Positions 46,640-58,639 of a DNA stretch of 64,000 nucleotides are shown here, piece after piece. The DNA comes from Artemia franciscana (lineage: Eukaryota > Arthropoda > Branchiopoda > Anostraca > Artemiidae), in assembly GCF_032884065.1 (NCBI RefSeq), contig NC_088883.1:310001-374000 (forward strand), given 5' to 3'. Each line of letters opens with the position of its first letter. The stretch's first letter is position 1. A program made the position numbers and the translations under genes. The notes beneath the pieces are model-generated. The model was not told where the DNA came from and searched no databases. It saw only the letters and a list, made by a program, of their open reading frames with translations.

Positions 46640-47470
46640 ATGGAACTAGTGATTTTTTTTTGACACTTGCACCAGTCTTCAGTCCCAGTTTCCGGTGTTT
46701 CTAGAAATTTTCATTTGATCACTAATTAGTCTACTATTAATTATCTGCCCGGATAACCCTCTCAATGCTATCTATATAAAACACTAAATTCTGTCTTTTT
46801 GCTTACTTTCTTTACTCTGTATTTATAAAGCAACTGGATACCCTGTGGTTAATTATGCTTATTTTTATTTTTATTTCGTTTTTAGTACCTTAATTTTGTT
46901 CGATTTTTTGGTTAGATGTTTTTCAAGTTCGATGAAAAACTACGCTTTTTTTACGGTGAAGGGGTGGTGGGATTCAATGCTCGTGTCCAGGCACGTACGC
47001 GGGAATTTGTTTCGGGGCGGGGGGGGGGGGCACAAATCCTTCAAATTCCTTTTACTGTTAGAGGTATCAGAAAATTATGTGAAAATAAATACAAATCGTG
47101 GGATTTCAGGCGAGGTACCCCTTGCGTACGTGCCAGCCCATGTCCCCTACTCACCATTTCGGAATAGTGTTTCTTCTGCTAAAAAAAAAAAAATACTGAT
47201 GCACTGATCCCTGTACCAAAGCACGGTGTTATGAGGCAAGCACGGTAGTAAAATGTGTCTGTTTACATCACATACATTACGTACCTTTTCAGATGCACAA
47301 TTCTCACCGTACTATAAAAGAAGCGCAACTTCAAAAAAGGAAGAACTATGTCTATAAAACCTGGCTGTTAGATGCTATTTAGGAGAGAAGAAGAGACTCT
47401 ACGACACCCAATTTAATACCAATGGCTAATGACGAATTAGGATACAAGGTAGTAGACACTAATCTGGATA
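46640..47470 (+). repeat. Family E repeat, copy 1
   Basis: It aligns with 54030-54715: CCCGGATAACCCTCTCAATG, AGCAACTGGATACCCTGT, a TTCAATTTTGTACGATTTTT-like block, a short A-run, CCGTACCAAAGCACGG, and AGAGAAGAAGAGACTC followed by ACCAATGGCTAATG. A part recurs at 61100-61255. The frames at 46845-47207 are not conserved between copies. The unit looks like an unclassified transposable element; both ends are undefined. Confidence 0.65.
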
Positions 47471-47589
47471 ACAAATTTGTATTATTTCATGGATAACGGC
47501 TGATGAATATTGGGTCTCTTTGATATAAACAGGGGGATGAAGTTTTTTGGAAACATGATTGAAGGCTGTTTTAAATGTGGTTGACTGGC

Positions 47590-47925
47590 AATTATCTATT
47601 TCTATTTAACCATATTATGTGCAGTAGTTAGCATCATTCTTTGCTATTTTCCCTCTAAAGCGTTTTTTGTTTTGAATTTATGCTAGGATCTAGGGAGAGG
47701 AATTATCTATTTCTATTTTAGCATATTATTTGCAGTTATTAGCATCCTTCTGTGCTATTCTCCCCCTAAAGAGTTCTTTCCTTTGGAGCTATGCTAAGGA
47801 TTAGGGAGAGGCTACCAATTTCGGTGTAACGGGTGTTTAACGAATATTTCTTACTCAGAATTTCTTGCTTAGAAAATTTTTCTTACTCAGAATTTCTTGC
47901 TTAGAAAATTTTCTTACTTAGAGAC
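47590..47925. repeat. Two short tandem duplications (111 bp x2; 32 bp x2.4)
   Basis: 47590-47700 and 47701-47812 are diverged direct copies (both start AATTATCTATTTCTATTT; both end near TAGGGAGAGG). Immediately after, TTCTTACTCAGAATTTCTTG at 47848 is repeated at 47880 and partly again at 47911 (period 32). Confidence 0.8.
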
Positions 47926-49101
47926 TGAGGGCAAATTTGCACAAACTATTCTTGAGTTAAAGCTTAGTATCGGTAAAGGACGAATTTGCCGTTAATCCTT
48001 GAGTTAACTTACGCTATTTGATTTCAAGACCCCTGTCTCTAACGGATAGAAATCTCAACAGCCGTCCATTAAAACTAAAATGTAAAACTACTAGTATATA
48101 TAGTTCCTGGGAATTTGAAATTTGTGAATTTGCTCTTTGTCTTTCAGTCAGGAAAATTATATATTTAATACAAGAAATTTCGTTTTGCTGATAGAAATTT
48201 AAAGGAGAATTTTAAGAAGGGGAATTTAAAGGGGACATAAACCAAGTTTGTTACATTAGTAACAATTTTAATATTTGATAACGTTTATCCTCATTTACAG
48301 ATAGTCGATCAGTTAGAGCCGAATCATGTATCTTTGCTTACGGTTCAAATTTTCAAATATTAAAATTTTTCCTTTGACTAAACAGAAGATTTAAGCAAAT
48401 GCAAGCGCCATCAAATACAAACGGTAAGATAAAATTTATTTTAGAAATAACTCACAAGCCTGGCATGGCCGAATTTCCATTCTGAAATAGAAACAAAAGC
48501 AGAACAACACATGAAAGGCTTATAAGCAATTCCATATATAAAACTGGCAAAGAAAGCACCGTCATATAAAAACAGTCAATAAAGAAAAAAAAAAAAAAAA
48601 AAAAATTAAAAACCCTTATTTAAATTTGTGGCCATATTATATGGGCGGCAATATGGAAAAAACACTGTGAACTTGAAAAGAGGTCAGTACAAGCGTAAAA
48701 AACATGAAATTTCTTGTGATAATTTTTCCCGGACACAAGGGATATTTTTTTTTCGTATCTTAAAGTCAAGCAGTATATCTTGAGGTGAAGAGGCTGTTCT
48801 TTGAATAAAATTAATTTGTTTGGATTTCTTGCAAACTTTGCGGGTGCCAAACATCAAGATGGGGACAGACAAAGAAATATTTGTAGTGAATAGATATGTT
48901 CTGTTCTGTATTAATAAGCAACTAGATTACAGAAAATGATCCCTATGCACTCGAAAACGGTTGACATTGAACTACACAGTCTGTCAAATGTTTCATCACC
49001 GCCTTTTGTGTTGTTATAGTATTCAGCGATATCAGGCGTCTGGATTGGATGTGTGATACTGAAAAGCCTTATGGCAAGTTGACATAAGCAGAACCATTTT
49101 T
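47926..49101. other. Unassigned, with AATAAA plus A-run
   Basis: At 48577 CAATAAAG is followed at once by an A-run of about 20-25 (to 48604). This could be the 3' end of a retroposed transcript or simply low complexity. The minus-strand frames at 48620-48872 have no recognisable domain. The rest is unique and AT-rich. Confidence 0.4.
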
Positions 49102-51475
49102 ATGGCACTTGGTATTAACCAAGTGACATATAGCAATCGCCAATTCTGTCGGTCTGTCTGTCGGTCCCGGTTTTGCTACTTTAGGCACTTCCAGGTAAGC
49201 TAGGACGATGAAATTTGGCAAGCGTATCAGGGACCGGACCAGATTAAATTAGAAATAGTCGTTTTCCCGATTTGACCATCTGGGGGGGGGGAGTGGGGGG
49301 CTGGTTAATTCGGAAAAAATAGAAAAAATGAAGTATTTTTAACTTATGAGCGGGTGATTAGATCTTAATGAAATTTGATGTTTGGAATGATATTGTGTCT
49401 CAGAGCTCTTATTTTAAATTCGGACCGGATCTGATGACATTGGGGGGAGTAGGAGGGGGGGGGGAAACCTAAAATCTTGGAAAATACTTAGAGTGGAGGG
49501 ATCGGGATGAAACTTGATGGGAAAAATAAGCGCAAGTCCCAGATAAATGATTGACATAATCAGAACTGATTCGCTCTGTTTGGGGTAGTTGGGGGGGGGG
49601 GAGTAATTCTTAAAAAATAGAAAAAATGAGGTATTTTCAACTTACGAACGGGTCATTGGATCTCAATGAAATTTGATGTTTAGAAGAATATCGTGTCTTA
49701 GAGCTCTTATTTTAGATCCCAACCGGATCTGGTGACGGGGGCGGGGAGTTGGGAGGGGGAAACATGGTGGAAAAAATAAACACAAGTCCTAGATAGATGA
49801 TTGACATAAACGGAACGGATCCGCTCTCTTTGGGGTAGTTGGGGGGGGGGGGTATTTCTGAAAAATTAAAAAAAATGAGGTATTTTTAACTTACGAACGA
49901 GTGATCGGATCTCAATGAAATTTGATATTTAGAAGGATATCGTGGCTCAGAGCTCTTATTTTAAACCTGACCGGGTCTGGTGACATTGGGGGGGGGGGGG
50001 AGTTGGGAGGGGGAAACCTAAAACTTGGAAAACACTTAGAGTGGAGGGATCGGGATGAAACTTGGTGAAAAAAAAAACACGAGTCCTAGATACATGATTG
50101 ACATAACCAGAACGGATCCGCTCTCTTTGGGGTAGGTGGGGGGGGGGGGTAATTATGAAAAATTAGAAAAAATGGGGTATTTTTAACTTACGAACGGGTG
50201 AGTGGATCTCCATGAAATTTGATATTTAGAAGGATATTGTGTCTCAAAGCTCTTATTTTAAATCCTGACCGGATCTTGTGACATTGGGGGAAGTTTGGGG
50301 TGGGGAAACCTAAAATGATGGAAAACGCTTAGATTGGAGGGATTGGGATGAAACTTGGTTGGAAAAATAAGCAGAAGTCTTGCATACGTGATTTACATAA
50401 TTGGAACGGATCCGCTCAATTGGGGGGGGGGGGGGTAATTCTGAAAAATAAGAAAAAATGACGTATTTTTAACTTACGAAGGAGTGATCGGATCTTCATG
50501 AAACTTCATATTTAGAAGGACCTCGTAACTCAGATATCTTATTTTAAATCTCAACCGGATCAAGCGTAATTGGGGGGGGGGCAGTTGGGGGGACCGGAAA
50601 TCTTAGAAATTACTTAAAGCGGTGAGATCAGGATGAAACTGGATGGGAAGAATAGAAACCTGTCTAAGATACGTGACTGACATAACTGGACCGGATCTGC
50701 TCTCTTTGGTGGAATTGGGGGGGAGGGGTAATTTTGAAAATTGAGGTATTTGTAACTTACGAAAGGGTGACCAGATCATAATGAAATTTGATATTTAGAA
50801 GGATCTTGTGCTTGAAAGTTTTAATTTCAAATTCCGACCAGATCCTTTGACATTCGGGGGAGTTGGAGGGGGAAACGGGAATTCTTGGAAAACATGAAAA
50901 TTGGGGTATTTTTATCTTACGAATAGATGATCGGATCGTAATGAAATTTGATTTTTAGAAGGAATTCATGTCTCAGAGTTCTTATTTCAAATCCCGACCA
51001 GATCTTTTGACATTTGGGAGAGTTGGAGGGGGAAATCTTGGGAAAACACTTGGAGTGGAGGAATCGGGATGAAGCTTGGTGTATAGAATAAACAAATGTC
51101 CTTGATACGTGGTTGACAGAATCGTACTGGATTCGCTCTCTTTAGGGGAGTTGGGGGGAGGGGTTCAGTAATTTGGCGAGTTCGGTGCTTCTGGACGTAG
51201 TAGGGTGATGAAAATTGGTAGGCGTGTCAGAGAGCTGCACAATTTGACTTGATAAAGTTGTTTTCCCACATTCGAACATCTGGGGGGCAAAAGGGAGAGG
51301 AAAAATTAAAAAAAATTAGGTTTTTATAACTTACGAGTGGGTGATCGGATCTTAATGAATTTTGATATTTAGAAGGACTTTGTGACTCAGAGCTCTTATT
51401 TTAAATCTTGACCGGCATTGAGCCTCTTATTTTCCTTTTTAAATCAATGTATTGATTCATAGAATTTTGTTCAGC
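49102..51475 (+). mobile_element. Family B element, nearly full length, tail lost
   Basis: Head ATGGCACTTGGTATTAACCA (49102-49121), microsatellite GTCGGTCTGTCTGTCGGTCC at about 49148, core blocks at about 49410, 49708, 49960, 50258, 50540, 50826, 50986 and 51400. Many G-runs of 8-14 vary between units. The tail stops after TAGAATTTTGTT near 51471 and abuts the piggyBac-like remnant; the terminal CAAGTGCCAT is missing. Confidence 0.75.
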
Positions 51476-51486
51476 TCTTGTTGATA

Positions 51487-51660
51487 GATTAGCAAGATAA
51501 GACACTAGAGTCAGCTCTTGATCGAAACAGAACGTTCTGGTTCCTGTAATTCTCCCATTGCTCACAAGCAGCTCTGCCAGAATATCCCTGTTGTTTTTTT
51601 TTCGTACAGTCCCAATTGTCTTCAGTCGAAACATTTTTTTTCAGAAGTTTTGCTGCAAAT
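51487..51660 (-). pseudogene. piggyBac-like transposase remnant
   Basis: On the minus strand, AAKLLKKNVST (from about 51658) is followed after a frameshift by TIGTVRKKNNRDILAELLVS, then FDQELTLVSY. piggyBac-family transposases have, near the end of the catalytic core, a pattern of the form L...LL......GT.RKN....P.E(L), followed by a stretch ending in a hydrophobic strand and Trp or Tyr. Order and spacing fit. Only about 55 residues survive, with one frameshift. The 77-codon frame from 51634 continues into the family B tail and is a chimera. Confidence 0.55.
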
Positions 51661-52731
51661 GTAACCGATGTAAACCCGATGTCAAGCGTGACGTTTAATT
51701 ATCTTAAATCAGAAAATAGCAAAATTCAGCATTTTCATACACTATACCTGATGAAATTTACTACAAAGCTTGTAAACAAGGTTTGAAAAGCGCTATAATT
51801 ACACAGTTTTAATAAAAATATCAGTTTTCATGAACAGGTGAAAAAGTTACATAAATGGTAAAGCTTTCGTAATTTTTTCTACTAATCCTTAATATCTCCC
51901 CAACCAGTTCAGATAATAAAACCCAGTGACAGCACAAGAATTGATTAATCATAGTATTAGCATATATGGGAGGTGGGTTCGTGCAAAGCTTCCGTTTCCA
52001 TGGTAACTGCTAAAACGTGTTTTGGTGTCGTAAAATTTACGAATTTTTACCCTTCTAGCTAGGGTTAAGGAAACACATTGGCATTATTGAGAAAGGCATC
52101 TTGTTCAGTGTTAATCAAAATACTCATTAATTTTTTTAGAAGGTTTCAACAACCTTAAGCTCATTAGCAAATTTCAATTCTTGGGAAAACTCCTTAGGGA
52201 GATTGTGGAGTCGAACTGCATTCGGAACAGGGAGGGTGAAACAACGAATATGGTATTTGATTACTTATGATTTATTTGATATAAAAGAAGAAACCAATTT
52301 CACTAGGAAAAGGTCAATATTGAATTCAGTGAAAGTTTTGAAATAATACATTGTAATTAACCAAGTCAAATGCTATTTTTAGATCTTAAATGGAAATTAT
52401 TTAAGTCAGGCATTAGGCTTTTGAGGAATTTTACCAGTTAAGTAGACAAGATAAGCACAAGAATTATAGGTAGATGTGGAACTGAGGTTCCCGAATGGTC
52501 CCAGGCCTATAAGAGGAGGAAGGATTTTTTCTCTGCCAATCAACAAAAAATTCTTTGTATAGTTAGCAGAATAAATGAGATCGGATGAACACCCTCAAAA
52601 CCAGTATTCTAATCAGGGGAAATGGGATATCTAAAGGACAGTCACTTGTTTTTCTTAGCTTCCCAATTCTTGTTTTAATTTCTATTGCAAAAATCACTGG
52701 GAGAAAGGGGAAATCGTGTCAGCCGGTACAT
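51661..52731. other. No recognisable gene
   Basis: Unique, AT-rich. No repeat partner or exon-like stretch that I could support. Confidence 0.45.
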
Positions 52732-54035
52732 GATTAGACAATAGAAGATGAGTTTCTTAAACATGGTGGCCCTGAGGTTATAAATAAATTACTGAAGATT
52801 GTGAACATGATTTACGGAAAAGGGGAAGTACTTAGCGATTTAAAAAAAGAAGCTTAATTAAGCCCCTGTATAGGTGATAAGTGACTGACTGTGGTATCTA
52901 TCTAGGCATTAACCTGGTCTTTGTAGGCCGCAAATTACTTAGTAAACATGTCGATTTTTGAACTGAGAGATGGTGTAGACAAGTTAATGACAGAAAAACA
53001 GTCTTAAAACGAACAGAAAATATTCCTTATATTAAAGGGACTTTCCCCTGCTCAACACCCCGCACTTTACGGTAAAGTTTATTATTTTTTTTTGAATTGG
53101 AGTCGTGAGAAAGATTCAAACTTCAGCGTAAAGAGCGTTTGCTTAAAGAAAGGGGCGTGAGGGGTGCTCATTGTTCCCCCGATGAAATGAGCGTGGGAGG
53201 GGACCTAGTTGCCCTTCATTTTTTGTGTTCACTCAAAAAGGGTACTAGAACTTTTAAATCTGTCAGAATGAGCTCTTTCGCAACCCTCTTTGACCATTGC
53301 GTCGACAGGATCACCTCTAAAAAAACAAAACAAAAACAACAACAAATAAATGCTGTGATTTTTCTGGCAAAAAAAACAGCAAAATTCCACATATTTGCAG
53401 ATAGGAGCTTGAAACCTCTACAGTAGGGTAATCTGATATTCTGAATCTGATTGTGTGACTTTCCATTAAGATTCTATGACTTTTAGGGCGTCTTTACTTG
53501 TTTTTCAAAAATAAGACAACTTTTCTCAGACTCTTAACTTTTGATGGATAGGATTTAACTTGATGAAACATATATATTTAAAATCAGCATAAAAGTCCGA
53601 TTCAGGTGATGTATGTATTGGTATCAAAATTCAATTTTTTACAGTTTCGGTTACTATTCAGTCGGGTTCCTCCTTACTACAGTTTGTTACCACGAACTGT
53701 TTGATAACACTGCTGCGGATAAGGTAGAATATGAGGTTAGAAGCTGGTTTCATATTTAATCAGGAGTTAAATGGGGTTGCGTTCTATCACCATTAGCACG
53801 TATGATTCTGGTGCACTTTGTCCTAAGGAGAACAGCAAAGGCAATGTGAGAGCACGGAATTAAAAGTCCCCTAGACTTGATGATAATGTAAGCATCTTAG
53901 ACGAAAATGTTGATAAAATGAATTATGCGAGTTCAAGGGGCTAGAATACGTTTGAAAAATTAATTTTAAGAAAGCTTGAGTCAATAAAGCAGCGTCACGT
54001 ACCACGGTAGCATAATTATTAAAGACAGTAGAACA
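52732..54035 (+). pseudogene. LINE reverse-transcriptase remnant split by a family A insertion
   Basis: 52740-52990 aligns with 22440-22670 of the better LINE copy (TTCTTAAACATGGTGGCCCT; later CGCAAATTACTTAGTAA). 53704-54035 aligns with about 22888-23310 (AACACTGCTGC, WFHI/SGVKWGCVLSP-like, a degraded active-site region near 53880, and ACCACGGTAGCATAATTATT). Family A lies between (52990-53704). About 220 bp of LINE corresponding to 22670-22888 is missing at the junction. Many stops. Confidence 0.75.
52990..53704 (-). mobile_element. Family A element nested in the LINE
   Basis: On the minus strand it starts with the terminal hairpin CAGTTCGTGGTAACAAACTG (53681-53700) and passes through the AAATTGAATTTTGATACC block, the TTTTGCCAGAA region and the CTAGTACCC/GGGCAACTAG hairpin module (about 53205-53250). 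It ends in a degraded piece of palindrome arm near 53000 (TTAAAACGAACAGAAAATAT). It is shorter than the 42618 copy through internal loss. Confidence 0.7.
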
Positions 54036-54715
54036 GTTTCTAGGAGTTTTTATTTGACCACTAATTAGGGTAATATTCAATTGTATGCCCCGGATAATCC
54101 TCTCAATAGTATCTTTGTACAACACTGAACTAGGCCTTTGATATCTTGTAACGGCTTAGGGTTGTGGCAAACATGTCTTCTTGCTTGCTTTCTTTACTTT
54201 AAAGCAACTGGATACCCTGTCAATGAGACTCATTGTAATTTTTGTTTTGTTTTTAGCACTTCAATTTTGTACGATTTTTCGTTTAGATGTATTTTTCAAG
54301 TTTTGTTTCGAGTCTTTTGTGAAGTCGCGAAACACTTAGTGAAAAGAGAAAATTTAAGATTTTGGGATTGAATGCCCATGTCTCCTGCCTACCTCCTCGA
54401 AATCATCTTTCATCTATAAAAAAAAAAAAAAAAAAAAAAAAAACTGGATTTCCTGATCGCCGTACCAAAGCACGGTAGTAAAATGTGACTGTTTACTTAT
54501 CATAAAGTATATGCTTTTTCAGGTGCAATAGCCCCCCACCGTATTATGAAAGAAGCGCATCGTCAAAAAAAGAAGAACAACATCTATAGAAATATTAGAA
54601 ATTGGATATGACCGCAAGATGTTATTTAGGAGAAAAGAAGAGACTCAGCGACGCTCAATGTGATACCAATGGCTAATGGCAAACAAAATACAAGGTAGTA
54701 GACACAGATCGAGAA
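54036..54715 (+). repeat. Family E repeat, copy 2
   Basis: Partner of 46640-47470, with the same order of blocks. It starts where the LINE remnant ends and runs up to the (TA)n array, as if the array grew from its end. A 24-nt A-run is at 54419-54442. Confidence 0.65.
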
Positions 54716-54721
54716 AATACC

Positions 54722-55655
<934 letters not shown>

Positions 55656-56800
55656 CGGGACGTGTTGTAAATATTTTTACAGTGCTCTTTACTCTGAAGT
55701 TTTTGAGTAATTTCAAAAAAGCTTCTTACTGTTCTAATTAAACGAACCTTTTGTTCCAGGAGTTTGTTCCGAGAGAATGGGGACAAATTTCAAACTCTAG
55801 CATAAAGAGCGAGGTGTTGTGGAGGGGGCTTTCCCTTAATATCCATAGTAATTTCTGTTCGTTTTGAATTTTGATGTTGCTCCGTACTTTCAGTTGAAAA
55901 AACTTGCTTTCTTATTGAATTTCCAATAGTTCTTTGAAATAATGACAGGAAATCTGGCTCCACCTTCACGGAAATTTCCTCCCCACGTATATATCCTTTC
56001 GACAATTCAATCCTGGTGAAAATTTACCCCGAACAATTACCCTTAACATCTCTGCGTAAAACTGAGTCGACAAAGAGAAAGCCAGACATAAGAAGAATTT
56101 GGCATATAAATTCTGGCAAATTCCCCAAGTCTAAAATTCACTTCCGGGAAACTTTCCTCCCTCTGGAAAATTCTCCTTGTGGAAAAATCCCCTGCCGAAA
56201 ATTTGCCCCTTACTCGAAAAATGTATGCATACTTACCAATAACAAATACTATGTTTAAACAATAGGGAAATTTATAGCTTAGACCCTTCCCCAGGGGTTG
56301 TGGGGTTTCGTGTTATCTCTAAAGTCATAGTTATTCTGCCTTTCAACTATTCTGAACAAAATGGCTATCTCAAAATTTGGTACTCACGTGTTAGCCCGAC
56401 AACACTCCAGAAATGTAATTAGATTTATCCTAATCAAATATTCTAAAATATGATGAAAATGTAATACTTTAGTATAAAAAATCATGGAAACTACAACAAA
56501 GAATTATTGAAAGGGGACTGGTCAGGCCAGAACACATACTAAATTGCTGAATTGCTCTCTAATATTTTTGGTCACATAAAAAAGATGACTAGAACCTTTA
56601 ATTTCTGGTCAAATGAGCCCTCTCTCGATATTTTAGGGCTGCTGGGTCGATAAGATAACCACTGAAGAAAAAGCAAAAAAAAAAAAAACTAACAACGCAT
56701 CCGTTATCATTGTTCTGGCAGAAAATACAAAAATCAACAGGTAGGAGCTTGAAACCTCCACAGAAGGACTCTCTGATACGCTGAATCTGGTTGGAAATAT
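55656..56800 (-). mobile_element. Family A-related mosaic
   Basis: 55796-55915 is a right palindrome arm (GCATAAAGAGCGAGGTGTTG to TTTCAGTTGAAAAAACTTGC). 55990-56260 carries the GGAAAATTCTCC-type module shared in reverse with 35330-35560. 56280-56790 is the middle module on the minus strand (CAAAATGGCTATCTCAAAAT, TTTTGGTCACATAAAAAAGA). The ORFs within are low-information. Confidence 0.55.
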
Positions 56801-57544
56801 ATAGCCTAAAATGGGGTATATATTTGGACACAAAAAAGTTAGGCTACGTTTGATAGGGAAATTACTGTTAATATCGTAAAAATGGAGCATTATTCGTGGG
56901 AACGCTAAATATGTTGAATTATGCCTGTTTATTCTTTGGATTGCTTTATTTGTATTTAGTTTCGTATTAAACATTCCAGTACTTTTAATTTTATAAATTT
57001 ATCGTGAAAAAAAGGGTCTTTAGAAAGTCTAAATTTCCCTCAAGATCAATTGCCAACTTAACTCAGGTTCCCACTTAAATCGTTGGACTATGCTTATTTA
57101 GTGCTTTTAAGACTTCTTATCTTGCAGTGAATTTTTTTATGAACAATTCTTATATGAACACGATGATAAATTAAATACCATGGAAACCAGAAAAAATTAA
57201 GAATTAACAATTTTTCTTCGGTAAGCCTACTAAACTATCGTACTAAAATCTTGATTATCGCCTCTCCCTCCCTCTTTCACAAAGTTTCCAGGCAAAAGTT
57301 TAACAAAGTTCTCTTATATTAAAGGAATTATTGTAATTTTATTATATAATGAATAGTTTCTTTTTGACTGTTATTAATTTATCATTAAAATTATTTAATT
57401 ATTATTAATTATTATGATCAAATTATTTAAATTATGTTTATTTAAGGTACTTGCGCGTTATAGCAACCACACTCAAGTTCTTGATCCGAGTAAAACTGGA
57501 GTCTGTCTGTGTTCAGAGATAATTAACTTCGTCTCAGTGAGATA
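56801..57544. other. No recognisable gene
   Basis: AT-rich, with TTATTAATTATTATTAAT low complexity near 57370-57440. No repeat partner noted. Confidence 0.45.
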
Positions 57545-58383
57545 TTAAATAAAAAAAACTAGTTTTTTTTAAACTGAAAGTAAGGAGCGACATTAAAACT
57601 TAAAACGAGCAGAAATTATTCCGAGTACGAAAGGGGCTGTTCCCTTCTCAACGCCCAGCTCTTTACGCTAAAGTTTGACTCTTTCTCTCAATTCTACTTT
57701 ACTAAACAGTAAAAAACTTATGCGTAAAAAGCAGGTGTTGAGAACGGGATAGCCCCTTTCGTATTCGGAATAATTTCTGTTCGTTTTAAGTTTTAATGTC
57801 GCTCCTTACTTTCAGTTAAAAAAACTAGTTTTTCTTATTTAATTTCTGAAAGTTTTTGAATTAATGCATGTTTGATTTTTGCTCTCCGCTCAAAAACTAT
57901 TAAAATGAAATTTGCATATTAAATCTTTTTTTGGCTAAATGGCTTTCTCTTTGTTTTGATCAGACGATTTTAAGAAAAAAAGGATGGGGGAGGAGGCCTA
58001 GTTGCCATCCAATTTTTTGGTTACTTAAAAAGACAACTAGAACTTTAAATTTTTATCAAACGTTTTTAGTAGTAAAAAATGTACGTAACTTAAGAATTAA
58101 CTTGCGTAACGAACTTCTATATTCGTCTATTTTTATTATGTATATGAGGGGGTTTGTCCTCTCGTTAATACCCCGCTCTTTACACTAATGCTAAAGAAAT
58201 ACTCTCAGGCTCGTAACCTTTGATGGGTAAAACTAAACTTGATGAAACTTATATATTTAAAATCAGCATAAAAATTCGATTCTTTTAATGTATCTTTTAG
58301 TATCAAACTCTTGTTTTTTAGAGTTTCTTTTACTATTGAGCCTCGTCGCTCCTTACTTCAGTTCGTTACCACGAACTGTTTGA
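57545..58383 (-). mobile_element. Family A element with both ends, internally deleted
   Basis: Reverse orientation. The 3' palindrome (57553-57836) is on the left and the terminal hairpin CAGTTCGTTACCACGAACTG on the right (58360-58379). The hairpin module with CTAGTTGCC/GGCAACTAG-like arms is at about 57997-58042. Compared with 42618-44395 it lacks most of the first half. Both palindrome arms share CCGAGTACG/CGTATTCGG, which is CCGTATATG in other copies. Confidence 0.78.
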
Positions 58384-58600
58384 AACGGTATGAGTGTAAC
58401 TTAAATACCGTGTAACTCAATCCCCAGCAACTGAACCCCCATAACTGAACCACCGTGGAACCGAACCCCCGTGTAAGTGAACCCCCCTACAACTAAACTT
58501 CGTGAAACTGTACCACCGTACTGAGTTTTTCAACATTCTACAAATATGAACCACCGTACTCAGCTTTTCAACATTCTACGAATATGAGGAAACATTATTG
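58384..58600. repeat. Degenerate minisatellite with a 15-18-bp unit
   Basis: Recurring AACTGAACCCCC(G/A)TG-like units from about 58405 to 58520, then a two-copy repeat of CTCAGCTTTTCAACATTCTAC type (58529 and 58560). No partner elsewhere. Confidence 0.75.
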
Positions 58601-58639
58601 GGTAAACACAAGGTAGAATCTTTACATGTTCAACCTTGT

